DNA of 64,000 nucleotides from CBDAUN01 sp965200645. Lineage in GTDB: Bacteria; Pseudomonadota; Gammaproteobacteria; Arenicellales; JAJDZL01. Both the position numbers and the translations under genes were made by a program. How positions within the stretch are numbered: position 1 is the first letter of the stretch; each line of letters begins with the position of its first letter. The notes beneath the pieces were generated by a model that searched no databases, was not told the DNA's origin, and worked only from the letters and a program-made list of their open reading frames with translations. Positions 26,350 to 35,511 of this stretch are shown one piece after another. The stretch spans positions 558,001 to 622,000 of the forward strand of contig CBDAUN010000003.1 in the NCBI GenBank assembly GCA_965200645.1, read 5' to 3'.

Positions 26350-27537
26350 GTGAGCAGTATAGAGTTATCCGACCGCGCCAATTCAATCAAGCCTTCTGCG
26401 ACAATCGCAGTCTCCACTTTAGCCCGCGAATTGCGTGCTGCTGGACGTGATGTTATAGGTTTAGGAGCCGGAGAACCTGATTTCGATACACCTGAGCACA
26501 TCAAGGAAGCCGCAATTAAGGCAATGCGCGACGGCATGACCAAGTATACACCAGCCGATGGAGTTCTCGAATTGAAGGAAGCCGTTTGCAACAAGTTTAG
26601 CCGTGAAAACGACCTGCAGTATTCTCCCTCACAGATTGTTGTTTCCACTGGCGCAAAACAATGTATTTTCAATGCTTTATCATCGATATTAAATGAAGGT
26701 GATGAAGTAATTATTCTGGCTCCATACTGGGTATCTTATCCGGACATGACGCTACTTTGCGGTGGTAAACCGGTATTTGTCAAAACTGGTATCGCTCAGG
26801 GATTTAAAGCGACAGCGGATCAAATTCGAGAGGCGATGACACCACATACAAAGTTGCTAATGATCAACAGTCCCGGCAACCCAACCGGGGTCGCTTACTC
26901 CGCAGATGAACTTGCTGCAATTGCCAATGTAGTACTGGAACATCCTCAAGCAATGGTTCTATCTGATGACATCTATGAGCATATTCGATGGACTGGCGAA
27001 CCATTTCACAATATCGTCACTGCTTGTCCTGATATTCAGGATCGAACGATCTTAATTAATGGCGTTTCAAAAGCCTACGCTATGACCGGTTGGCGCATTG
27101 GGTATTCCGCCTCACACGAGCAGTTAACAGCCACAATGCGCAAAATACAATCACAGACAACTTCAAATCCCAATTCAATCGCGCAAGCCGCTGCCATTGC
27201 GGCCTTGGAGGGAAATCAGGATGCTTTGGCACACATGAATAGTCACTTTTCACAGCGACACGACTTTGTTGTAGAACAGTGTAACCTGATCAATGGTGTA
27301 AACTGCCTTCGGGCCGATGGAGCATTCTACGCCTTTCCAAACTTTTCCGATGTCATTGAAAGAATCGAAGACGTGAATACCGACACACAACTGGCGCAAT
27401 ACGTCCTAAACGAAGCCGAAGTTGCGGCAGTACCTGGAAGTGCTTTCGGTGGCGAAGGTTATTTAAGATTTTCCTATGCAACAAGCATGGAAAATCTTCA
27501 ACAAGCAATGAGTCGATTGCATCATTTATTCAATTGA
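26350..27537 (+). CDS. class I pyridoxal-phosphate aminotransferase (aspartate type)
   Basis: This 395-residue fold-type I aminotransferase most resembles bacterial aspartate aminotransferases of the AspC/AatA Ib group. GLGAGEPDFDTPEHI near residue 38, NSPGNPTG near 180, the PLP lysine in GVSKAYAMTGWRIGY near 240 and the C-terminal RFSYA arginine are all present. It starts with GTG. It opens the long plus-strand run that includes the betaine genes, but its partner uvrB on the other side is a conserved neighbour, so it may not belong to that pathway. Substrate is uncertain; prephenate activity is possible. Confidence 0.9.
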   Translation: MSSIELSDRANSIKPSATIAVSTLARELRAAGRDVIGLGAGEPDFDTPEHIKEAAIKAMRDGMTKYTPADGVLELKEAVCNKFSRENDLQYSPSQIVVSTGAKQCIFNALSSILNEGDEVIILAPYWVSYPDMTLLCGGKPVFVKTGIAQGFKATADQIREAMTPHTKLLMINSPGNPTGVAYSADELAAIANVVLEHPQAMVLSDDIYEHIRWTGEPFHNIVTACPDIQDRTILINGVSKAYAMTGWRIGYSASHEQLTATMRKIQSQTTSNPNSIAQAAAIAALEGNQDALAHMNSHFSQRHDFVVEQCNLINGVNCLRADGAFYAFPNFSDVIERIEDVNTDTQLAQYVLNEAEVAAVPGSAFGGEGYLRFSYATSMENLQQAMSRLHHLFN

Positions 27538-27626
27538 TTATTCTTGAGTTTGCTTGATTTATGCTTTTAGTCGCTTAACCAAATAAAATAAAATTTGGGA
27601 GACCTAGAACCCATAGAGGGAAAATC

Positions 27627-28577
27627 ATGATTCAACCTGACTGGGCACAAGAAAAGATCGACGAACATCTTCGCAATTTACAGTGCTGGAAAGGCGAAAT
27701 TTCTATAGCCCCATTAATTGGCGGGTTATGCAACAAAAGTTTTGTTGTTACTGATAGCAACGATAAATATGTGGCCCGGATTGGTACGGATATTTTGGTG
27801 CATAACATTACCCAAACATCTGTACAAACTTCTATGCGTGCGGCTGCAGACATTGAAGTAACCCCTGCACTTCGTTACACCGAACCGCAACTTGCTGTGG
27901 TTGACTTTCTTGAAGGTGGTTGTGTTCGGCCAGAAGACATCGAGGGCAATGAGGAAAACTGCAGAAAAATTATCGATTGTGTAAAGCGACTGCATCAAGG
28001 GTCGCATGCAGTTCAAGGTCCATTAACTTATTTTTGGCCGTTTCAGGTCATCCGGCAGTACATCGCCATCGGCACTAAGCGTACTTCTCGTCTTATTGAT
28101 GAATTCCCAGAAATTCTTCGAATCAATAACTTGCTAGAACAGGCAGTTGAGCCATTTCAAGCAGTCTTCACTCATAATGACACAGTGCCGCAAAATTTTA
28201 TGTTTGATAATCAACAAGACATTTGGTTGATTGACTGGGACTACGGAGGCTTCGGTCACCCAATGTTTGACTTGGTAGGAATAGGCTGTAACGCAGATGC
28301 CTCTATTGCAACAGAACGAATGCTCGCAGAAATGTACTACGGAGACTTGAATGATTCTCTTACGAAACAGTTAAATGCATTTAAACTCATATTGAACTTG
28401 CGGGAATACCTGTGGGGAATGGTTCAGGAAGTGACTTCAGAATTGGATAGCGATGCTGTCGCAGCTTCCATGAACGAACTTTACCCGGGGCAGGATGCGG
28501 GATACGAGGGTTATACTAACTTGAACCGAGACCGATTTGAAAGCAATTGGGATCGTTATCGTAAGGAGTTCGAGTAA
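27627..28577 (+). CDS. choline/ethanolamine-kinase-like phosphotransferase
   Basis: The 316-residue protein has the APH/choline-kinase fold. An N-terminal nucleotide region contains LIGGLCNKSFVV, the Brenner-like catalytic motif is FTHNDTVPQNFMFD near residue 190, and the metal-binding motif is LIDWDYGGFGHPMFDL near 212. This pattern, with HND in place of HGD, is characteristic of choline/ethanolamine kinases. It sits 54 bases before the betaine-binding protein gene, so a methylated-amine substrate is plausible, but the true acceptor is unknown. The ribosome site GAGGG precedes the ATG by about six bases. Confidence 0.8.
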   Translation: MIQPDWAQEKIDEHLRNLQCWKGEISIAPLIGGLCNKSFVVTDSNDKYVARIGTDILVHNITQTSVQTSMRAAADIEVTPALRYTEPQLAVVDFLEGGCVRPEDIEGNEENCRKIIDCVKRLHQGSHAVQGPLTYFWPFQVIRQYIAIGTKRTSRLIDEFPEILRINNLLEQAVEPFQAVFTHNDTVPQNFMFDNQQDIWLIDWDYGGFGHPMFDLVGIGCNADASIATERMLAEMYYGDLNDSLTKQLNAFKLILNLREYLWGMVQEVTSELDSDAVAASMNELYPGQDAGYEGYTNLNRDRFESNWDRYRKEFE

Positions 28578-28631
28578 GTTGCTTCATTTTTAATTCATCA
28601 CCAAACTAGAAAACAAAGAAGAGGAGTTGCT

Positions 28632-29582
28632 ATGCGAAAGTTAATTCAATCAATAATTGTTGCGTCAGCGCTAGTATTTAGCGTCCATGCACCACTGGTA
28701 TCTGCCGAAGCAGAATCTGATGACCCCATCAAGATTACCTGGCATGACTGGACCGGACAGTTCATTACCGCAACACTAGTTGGCAATATGCTCAAGTCAA
28801 TGGGCTACAACGTCGAGTACGTACCTGCCGACTATATCGCTCAGTTCGTCGGACTCGAATCTGGCGACTTGCATGTTGCAGTCGAAATTTGGGAAACGAC
28901 TGGTAAGGATGCTTTGGAAGCATCTCTTGCTACTGGTAATACCGTAGACCTTGGCGAAACCGGAATGGACGCCATCGAAGAATGGTGGTATCCCCTGTAT
29001 ATGAAAGAAAAGTGTCCAGGACTGCCGGATTGGACCGCTCTAAACGGCTGTGCAGAAGCATTCTCTACCCCAGAAACTTCCCCCAAAGGTCGTTACCTTG
29101 GTGGACCGGTGACTTGGAGTGGCTACGATGATGAACGTGCTGAATCACTCGGGTTGAACTACGAAGTCGTTCATGCTGGAACGGACGCAGCACTATTTGC
29201 AGAAATCGAGTCTGCCTACCAAAGAGGTGCGCCGATACTGGCTTGGGTATATGCACCTCACTGGGCACCGGCAAAGTATGAAGGTGAGTGGGTAGAATTC
29301 CCGAGATACACGGATGAATGCTACAACGACCCATCTTGGGGTAGTAATCCCGATATGGCCTACGACTGCGGCAAACCAAGAGGCTGGATCAAGGCAGTTG
29401 GCTGGGCCGGCGGCGACCAAAAGTGGCCGAAAGCTTATCAGGCTATTCGCAACTTCCAAATCGATAACGACCTAATGGCATCACTGATCATTAAGGTCGA
29501 TTTGGAAGGAATGTCCGTCGATGACGTTGTCAACGATTGGATGGCCAACAACGAATCCGTCTGGAAACCGTGGACAATGTAG
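28632..29582 (+). CDS. glycine betaine/proline-type ABC transporter substrate-binding protein (ProX/OpuAC)
   Basis: The 316-residue protein has a cleavable signal peptide (about 25 residues, ending near VSAEA) and an OpuAC domain. It is tryptophan-rich (WHDWTGQF, EIWETTG, WWYPLYM, VYAPHW), as expected for the aromatic box that holds quaternary ammonium groups. It should act in the periplasm and deliver ligand to the permease encoded two genes downstream. Strong ribosome site AGAGGAG lies before the ATG. The exact ligand (glycine betaine, dimethylglycine, choline or another) cannot be read from sequence. Confidence 0.92.
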   Translation: MRKLIQSIIVASALVFSVHAPLVSAEAESDDPIKITWHDWTGQFITATLVGNMLKSMGYNVEYVPADYIAQFVGLESGDLHVAVEIWETTGKDALEASLATGNTVDLGETGMDAIEEWWYPLYMKEKCPGLPDWTALNGCAEAFSTPETSPKGRYLGGPVTWSGYDDERAESLGLNYEVVHAGTDAALFAEIESAYQRGAPILAWVYAPHWAPAKYEGEWVEFPRYTDECYNDPSWGSNPDMAYDCGKPRGWIKAVGWAGGDQKWPKAYQAIRNFQIDNDLMASLIIKVDLEGMSVDDVVNDWMANNESVWKPWTM

Positions 29583-29679
29583 TTCCACTTTTCAAAGTAT
29601 CTTTCAATCGCGTCAGCGTTTACTACGGCACTGACGCGATTTATTCCTCCATCTAAAGCGGGACGCCAAATCTCCTATC

Positions 29680-30708
29680 ATGGCTGAAGCTAAAGCACTT
29701 CTCTCGTGCGAAAGTGTCTGGAAGTTGTTCGGGAAAAATCCTGAACGGATATTGGCCGATACCAAATCTAGTATCACCAATGAAGACTTGGCTGATGCTG
29801 GATTGATTGGTGCTGTACGCAATGCGAGTATTGAAGTTGCTGAAGGCGAAATTTTTATCATCATGGGACTTTCCGGCTCCGGTAAGTCTACCTTGCTTCG
29901 ATGCCTGTCCAGGTTAATCGAACCTACTGCTGGCAAAATTACTTTTGAAGGCGAAAATCTTCTCGATAAAGCAGAGAAAGATATGATTCAAATTCGTCGT
30001 CACAAAATGGGGATGGTATTTCAGCACTTTGCTCTAATGCCACACTTAACAGTACTCGGCAACGTAGCCTTCCCACTAGAGATTCAGGGAGTCAAGCAAA
30101 AAACACGTGACAAAAAAGCAAGAGAAGTTATTGAACTTGTGGGGCTATCCGACCGGGAACTTTACTATCCTCGTGAACTGTCCGGTGGCCAGCAACAGCG
30201 AGTGGGGATTGCAAGATCCCTTGCAGTAGAACCTAAAATCTGGTTCTTGGATGAACCATTTTCGGCGTTGGATCCGCTTATTCGTCGAGAAATGCAGGAT
30301 GAGTTTCTGCGCATTCAGTCCGTTTTGAATAAAACGATTGTCTTTATTACTCATGACTTCAACGAAGCCGTCCGGCTAGCAGATCGAATTGCCATCATGA
30401 AAGATGGTGCAATCATTCAAATTGGAACTCCAGAAGAACTGGTGCGTAATCCCGCAGACAGTTATGTAGAAGAATTCACCACCGATTTGTCTCACGCCAA
30501 GGTATTTACAGCCAGGTCCGTGATGTCCAGCAAAATGCCAAACAGCCAGTCTTCAGGCTCGGTTCTTGAATCAACAAAAATCGAAACTCTCGCTGCCGAA
30601 CTTGTTAAATCTGAGCACCCCTATGATGTAGTCGACGCTGCAGGCAATGTTATTGGGCAAGTTACACGTGATGCCGTTATCGAAGTTCTGGTAGGATCGA
30701 ACCCGTAA
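29680..30708 (+). CDS. betaine ABC transporter ATP-binding protein (ProV type)
   Basis: The 342-residue ATPase has Walker A (GLSGSGKSTLLR near residue 65), the Q-loop MVFQHFALMPH, signature LSGGQQQRVGIAR near 167 and Walker B WFLDEPFSALDP. An extended N-terminus (about 50 residues) resembles ProV/OpuAA. The C-terminus carries only a reduced CBS-like tail (about 50 residues) rather than two full CBS domains, so osmotic gating may differ from E. coli ProV. It precedes the permease by 14 bases. Confidence 0.93.
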   Translation: MAEAKALLSCESVWKLFGKNPERILADTKSSITNEDLADAGLIGAVRNASIEVAEGEIFIIMGLSGSGKSTLLRCLSRLIEPTAGKITFEGENLLDKAEKDMIQIRRHKMGMVFQHFALMPHLTVLGNVAFPLEIQGVKQKTRDKKAREVIELVGLSDRELYYPRELSGGQQQRVGIARSLAVEPKIWFLDEPFSALDPLIRREMQDEFLRIQSVLNKTIVFITHDFNEAVRLADRIAIMKDGAIIQIGTPEELVRNPADSYVEEFTTDLSHAKVFTARSVMSSKMPNSQSSGSVLESTKIETLAAELVKSEHPYDVVDAAGNVIGQVTRDAVIEVLVGSNP

Positions 30709-30722
30709 ACTTCACCCACTCG

Positions 30723-32750
30723 ATGCCTACTGCAACTATTCAAGCAACAGGAATTCGTCGCGTAAATAGCTGGCTTCTCTACTGGGGGCTGGCTGCTTTA
30801 GTTTCAGTATTTATTTGGCTGGGCGCTGACCTGTGGCAGTGGGCTGTAAAGGCCCCCAAAGAACTTTCCTGGCGGCTTGAGTCTCTTGGCAGTTGTACCA
30901 GTGTTCGCTACTGTGTGACCGGGTTCATGAAGTGGCTGGTTGGTGATCAAGCCTATATCTTTCCGTGGACATTCAAGGAATTTACCAGAGCCTTGGCTGC
31001 CTGCATTGAAGTCCCCTACCAATTAATTCGATCACTCCTTTCCACAGGATTTGAAATTCCTGGCAATAATGGCGAAATCTGGCAGACTCCACCTTTGTCC
31101 TGGTTGGGGTTGACCCTCGCTGCAGTCTATATTTCATGGCGTATCAAGGATTGGTGGCTGGCACTGATCGTATTCTTGTGTTTCGCATATTTGATTGGAT
31201 TTGGTCAATGGGAAAGCGCTGCTATAACGCTAGCATCAATCATGGTTGCGGTACCAATTGGGATCGTTCTGGGCGTTTTTTTAGGAATTTGGGGTTATCG
31301 CTATGCTCGATTTGAACGTGCGATCACACCTGTCTTGGATTTAATGCAAACGGTACCTATATTTGCATATCTTGTTCCAGTGCTGTTTCTGTTTGGGTTT
31401 GGGCCAGTATCAGCCATTACAGCCACTGTCATCTACGCCATGCCTCCAATGGTTCGAGTCACGATGCTTGCCTTGCACACCGTTCCATCCGAAATAAAGG
31501 AATTCGGGAAAATGGCCGGCTGTAACAAGCGTCAGCTTACTTGGCGAGTATTGATTCCTGCAGCAAAACCGGGACTTATGGTCGGTGTCAACCAAGTAAT
31601 CATGCTTTCCTTGAACATGGTCATCATTGCATCTATGATTGGTGCGGGTGGACTGGGTTTTGATGTACTTGCTTCACTTCGCCGTCAAGCAATAGGTGAT
31701 GGCCTTGAAGCGGGTGTGGCGATTACTCTTATCGCGATCGTGCTGGACCGCTTATCGAATGCGTGGGCTTCAAGAGACACCTACCAACACTCGGAAATGG
31801 ATACGACATGGTTCCATCGACATCGGAACTTCGCATACGCTGTCATCATTTTGCTAATCACTTCAATCGCAGGATTTATCTTTCCAATTTTTGCATATTG
31901 GCCAGAAAGTCTAGAGATTACGACCGGACAGTTCTGGAATGACCTGGTTAAGTGGATCAATATCAACTTTTTTGACCAGTTGGAAGCAATCAAGATTTTT
32001 TTGCTATTGAATATTCTAAAACCTGTCAAATTGTTCTTGCTCACCGTTCCCTGGATCGTTGTATTTCTGTTTCTCGGTCTTGCCGGTCTTCGACTTGGCG
32101 GACTTCGGCTGGCTGCTTTAGTTGTTTCATTGGCCAGTTTTGTGCTTATTACCGGACAATGGGAAAAAGCGATGATCACAGTCTACCTTTGTGGTATCGC
32201 AGTCATTTTCGCAGCAATGATTGGAATCACTGTTGGACTATTCGCTTCCCACAACAGAGTATTGAAGAAGATCGTATTGGTGTGCATAGACACCCTACAA
32301 ACCCTGCCGAGTTTCGTGTACTTGCTGCCAGTGGTAATGTTGTTTAGAGTAGGTGACTTTTCTGCTTTAGTTGCAGTGGTACTGTATGCGCTACCTCCGG
32401 CAGTTCGCTACACCTTGTACGGCATCGAAAGTATTCAGGAATCTTTAATTGAAGCAGCAAAGACGTCTGGATGTACCAAATGGCAACTGCTGTCCAAAGT
32501 TCAAATACGTTTAGCATGGCCTGAAATTATGCTCGGTGTCAACCAAACCGTTATGTTCGCACTATCGATGCTTGTCATCACCGCATTAGTAGGAACTCGT
32601 GACTTGGGGCAGGAAGTCTATATAGCGCTGACCAAAGCAGATACTGGTCGAGGTCTGGTTGCCGGAGTTTCTGTCGCGTGCATTGCAATCATCACTGATC
32701 GGCTGATTTCAGCTGCAGCTAAAAAAAGAAAAGAAGCACTGGGATTGTAA
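30723..32750 (+). CDS. double-length betaine ABC permease (two ProW domains fused)
   Basis: At 675 residues this is about twice a normal ProW. Two binding-protein-dependent permease domains occur in tandem: the first at about residues 150-340 with the EAA-type signature GCNKRQLTWRVLIPAAKPG and GVNQVIMLSLNMVIIASMIG, the second at about 475-665 with GCTKWQLLSKVQIRLAWPE and GVNQTVMFALSMLVITALVG. Each half has several hydrophobic helices. A single chain could thus supply the whole channel that is normally a ProW homodimer. The halves have diverged, which argues for an old duplication rather than an assembly artefact. Confidence 0.92.
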   Translation: MPTATIQATGIRRVNSWLLYWGLAALVSVFIWLGADLWQWAVKAPKELSWRLESLGSCTSVRYCVTGFMKWLVGDQAYIFPWTFKEFTRALAACIEVPYQLIRSLLSTGFEIPGNNGEIWQTPPLSWLGLTLAAVYISWRIKDWWLALIVFLCFAYLIGFGQWESAAITLASIMVAVPIGIVLGVFLGIWGYRYARFERAITPVLDLMQTVPIFAYLVPVLFLFGFGPVSAITATVIYAMPPMVRVTMLALHTVPSEIKEFGKMAGCNKRQLTWRVLIPAAKPGLMVGVNQVIMLSLNMVIIASMIGAGGLGFDVLASLRRQAIGDGLEAGVAITLIAIVLDRLSNAWASRDTYQHSEMDTTWFHRHRNFAYAVIILLITSIAGFIFPIFAYWPESLEITTGQFWNDLVKWININFFDQLEAIKIFLLLNILKPVKLFLLTVPWIVVFLFLGLAGLRLGGLRLAALVVSLASFVLITGQWEKAMITVYLCGIAVIFAAMIGITVGLFASHNRVLKKIVLVCIDTLQTLPSFVYLLPVVMLFRVGDFSALVAVVLYALPPAVRYTLYGIESIQESLIEAAKTSGCTKWQLLSKVQIRLAWPEIMLGVNQTVMFALSMLVITALVGTRDLGQEVYIALTKADTGRGLVAGVSVACIAIITDRLISAAAKKRKEALGL

Positions 32751-32766
32751 ACTCTACATCTAATCT

Positions 32767-35211
32767 ATGATTCCTGAGTCCTGCAGAATAGTCATTATTG
32801 GTGGCGGCATTATCGGATGCTCCACTGCTTATCACCTTGCCCAAATGGGTCAAACGGATTTTGTTGTCCTGGATCAAGGTCAGTTAACCAGTGGCTCAAC
32901 ATGGCATGCAGCCGGACTGGTTGGCCAGTTACGCTCTAGTGCGAATGTCACCCAACTTTTGAAGTACTCCGTTGAACTCTACAATAAATTAGCACCAGAA
33001 ACTGGACAGGAAACCGGTTGGAAAATGAACGGAGGCCTGCGCCTTGCCTGCCGACCCGAAAGAGTTCAAGAAATAAAGAGACAAATGACAATGGCTCGAT
33101 CATTTGGACTTGATATGCACTACATCACTCCAAGCGAAGTAAAGGATCTGTTTCCTGCCATCAACGTTTCGGATGTCATCGGAGTTGCTTTCCTGCCAAC
33201 TGATGGTCAAGCCAATCCGTCGGACTTAACACAAGCGTTTGCCAAGGGTGTACGAGCGAAAGGTGGCAAAATAATTGAAAAAGTTCGAGTCGAGAGTATC
33301 ACAACAAGAGGTGGAAGCATTTCCAGCGTTATCACCGACCGAGGTGAAATCAAATGTGAAGTAATAGTGAACTGTGCTGGAATGTGGTCACGATCGATTG
33401 GAGCGATGGTAGGAGTCAACGTACCAATCGTGCCGATGCAACATCATTACATTGTTACCGGGAAAGTCAACGGAATTGTTGCTGACTTACCGACAATTCG
33501 AGATCCAGACCGACTTATTTATTTCAAAGAAGAAGTTGGAGGATTGGTTTTTGGTGGCTACGAACTAAATCCAAAGACCTGGGATAATTCCAATACCAGT
33601 GAGTTTAGCGAATTTAACCTACTCGAATTTGATGTGGATCATTTTGAGAGTTTGATGCAGGCCGGACTGGAAAGAATTCCAGCAATGGGTGAAGCTGACA
33701 TTAAACAGATGATCTGTGGTGTTGAGTCGTTTACGCCAGATGGTAATTTCATCATTGGTGAAGCTCCAGAGCAAAGGCACTTTTACTTGGCAACTGGATT
33801 CAACGCATTTGGCATTGCCAGTGCAGGCGGAGTTGGTAAAGTGCTTGCTGAGTGGATTTGTGATGACCAACAGCCATTTGATCTTTGGCCAGTCGATATT
33901 CGCAGGTTTGGCAGTGTCCACCAAAAAGATACATGGAACCGAGAACGTACTCGAGAAATGTGCTCAAAGCACTACACGATGGCATGGCCAAGTGAAGAAC
34001 ACCAAAGTTGTCGCCCAACGAATGTCTCCCCGCTTTATCACGAATTAAAGGCGCAACGAGCTTGTTTTGGTGAAAAACTTGGTTGGGACCGGGTGAATTG
34101 GTTCGCCAAAGACAATCAAGAACCTGTTGACCAATACTCTTTCAATCGTGCAAACTGGTTCGACAATGTAGGTCAGGAGCATACAGCGGTTCGAGAATGT
34201 GCGGGAATAATTGATCAATCGTCATTCGCAAAATTTGAGGTTTCCGGTTCAGATGCACTAAGGGCACTGGAGTGGATGTGTTCAAACAGAATGAACAGAA
34301 AACCAGGGGCTGTCATTTATACACAGATGCTCAATCCACGGGGAGGAATAGTTTCAGACATTACTGTCACGAGATTGGAGGAAGACCGATTCTATATGGT
34401 TAGCGGCACGGGTTATGCGACGCACGATTTTTATCACCTAAAGCGAAACATTCCAATATCACACAACAATGTGACTGTCACTGAAGTCACTTGTGAATTC
34501 GCCACTTTATCAATTGCTGGCCCGAATTCGAGGCCGATTATGGAAGACGTATTTGAAGAATCATTTTTAACTAGTGATTTCCCATTCGCTACATATAAGA
34601 CACTAAACTTCAACGGCGCTTTAGTTCGAGCATTACGCGTTTCATTTTCTGGGGAACTTGGATGGGAACTACATATTCCTATAGATTCAGCCTCTGCACT
34701 CTATCATCAACTGCTGCAATCAGGAAGTAAGTTCGAATTGTCAAACATGGGGTATCGAGCCCTTGAATCCCTTCGACTAGAGAAGGGTTTTAGAGCACTT
34801 GGAAGTGATATTGGTCCCGACTACACTCCGCTTGAAGCAGATATGATGCGATTCGTTCGTCTATCAAGTGATACGCCCTTTATTGGACAAGAGGCACTAA
34901 GGACTCAATCTAAGCAGAACGTTTTGACTCGTCGGCTTGGGTGTTTTACTTCAAGTGACCCAAATCATGTTTTACACGGCAGAGAAACTATCTATAGAAA
35001 TGGGGAGCGTGTCGGTTGGATAACCAGTGGAGGTTGGGGTTATACCGTTAAAAAGAACATTGCATACGGGTATGTCCGAAACTCTAATGGCGTCTCTGAT
35101 GAATTTCTGTACAGCGGTGAATATGAGTTGGAAATAGAAGATCAGCGGGTTACATTTTTTATTCAAGACTGCGCTCCTTACGATCCTCAGTCGCTTCGGC
35201 TTCGCTCCTAG
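32767..35211 (+). CDS. dimethylglycine/sarcosine dehydrogenase-like flavoprotein with GcvT domain
   Basis: The 814-residue protein combines an N-terminal DAO-type FAD domain (VIIGGGIIGCSTAYHLA; about 1-370), an FAO_M linker and a C-terminal GcvT tetrahydrofolate-binding domain (about 425-810). SGSTWHAAGL matches the segment where FAD is covalently bound to His in dimethylglycine and sarcosine dehydrogenases. Such enzymes oxidatively demethylate N-methylated glycines and pass the carbon to tetrahydrofolate. It is 16 bases after the permease, so uptake and demethylation are likely coupled. Sarcosine or another N-methyl amine could be the true substrate. Confidence 0.9.
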   Translation: MIPESCRIVIIGGGIIGCSTAYHLAQMGQTDFVVLDQGQLTSGSTWHAAGLVGQLRSSANVTQLLKYSVELYNKLAPETGQETGWKMNGGLRLACRPERVQEIKRQMTMARSFGLDMHYITPSEVKDLFPAINVSDVIGVAFLPTDGQANPSDLTQAFAKGVRAKGGKIIEKVRVESITTRGGSISSVITDRGEIKCEVIVNCAGMWSRSIGAMVGVNVPIVPMQHHYIVTGKVNGIVADLPTIRDPDRLIYFKEEVGGLVFGGYELNPKTWDNSNTSEFSEFNLLEFDVDHFESLMQAGLERIPAMGEADIKQMICGVESFTPDGNFIIGEAPEQRHFYLATGFNAFGIASAGGVGKVLAEWICDDQQPFDLWPVDIRRFGSVHQKDTWNRERTREMCSKHYTMAWPSEEHQSCRPTNVSPLYHELKAQRACFGEKLGWDRVNWFAKDNQEPVDQYSFNRANWFDNVGQEHTAVRECAGIIDQSSFAKFEVSGSDALRALEWMCSNRMNRKPGAVIYTQMLNPRGGIVSDITVTRLEEDRFYMVSGTGYATHDFYHLKRNIPISHNNVTVTEVTCEFATLSIAGPNSRPIMEDVFEESFLTSDFPFATYKTLNFNGALVRALRVSFSGELGWELHIPIDSASALYHQLLQSGSKFELSNMGYRALESLRLEKGFRALGSDIGPDYTPLEADMMRFVRLSSDTPFIGQEALRTQSKQNVLTRRLGCFTSSDPNHVLHGRETIYRNGERVGWITSGGWGYTVKKNIAYGYVRNSNGVSDEFLYSGEYELEIEDQRVTFFIQDCAPYDPQSLRLRS

Positions 35212-35246
35212 TCGAGAGAAAGTTAAGGGAGGTTACCAACATTCTG

Positions 35247-35285
35247 TAAAAAATCAAACCTCGACCAAAGAAGCAGTCGAGGCTT
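35247..35285 (-). terminator. hairpin terminator after tRNA-Asn, possibly bidirectional
   Basis: CCTCGAC at 35259-35265 pairs perfectly with GTCGAGG at 35276-35282 around a ten-base loop, extended by A-T pairs. Read on the minus strand the stem is followed by a T-rich run (35247-35253), which fits termination of the tRNA-Asn transcript. The same stem could also stop the plus-strand betaine operon that ends at 35211. Confidence 0.65.
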
Positions 35286-35321
35286 TGATAGACTTACGCC
35301 ACGATTCCTGAGGCGGTGAAT

Positions 35322-35397
35322 TGGCTCCCCGGGACGGACTCGAACCGCCGACCTAGTGGTTAACAGCCACCTGCTCTACCTGCTGAGCTACCGAGGA
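35322..35397 (-). tRNA. tRNA-Asn(GTT)
   Basis: A 76-nt cloverleaf is visible on the minus strand: acceptor TCCTCGG with CCGGGGA, CCA encoded, anticodon region CTGTTAACC giving GTT, and T arm GGTTCGAGTCC. The sequence closely resembles E. coli tRNA-Asn. Confidence 0.95.
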
Positions 35398-35511
35398 ATG
35401 CGAGAAATAATAAGGCTAACTTGTGTGTTCGTCAACGAGATTATACTTTGCACAGTGGCGTTCCAAATCAACTTTACCCGATCCTAAGACAATTTCACCA
35501 GTTACCTATAT

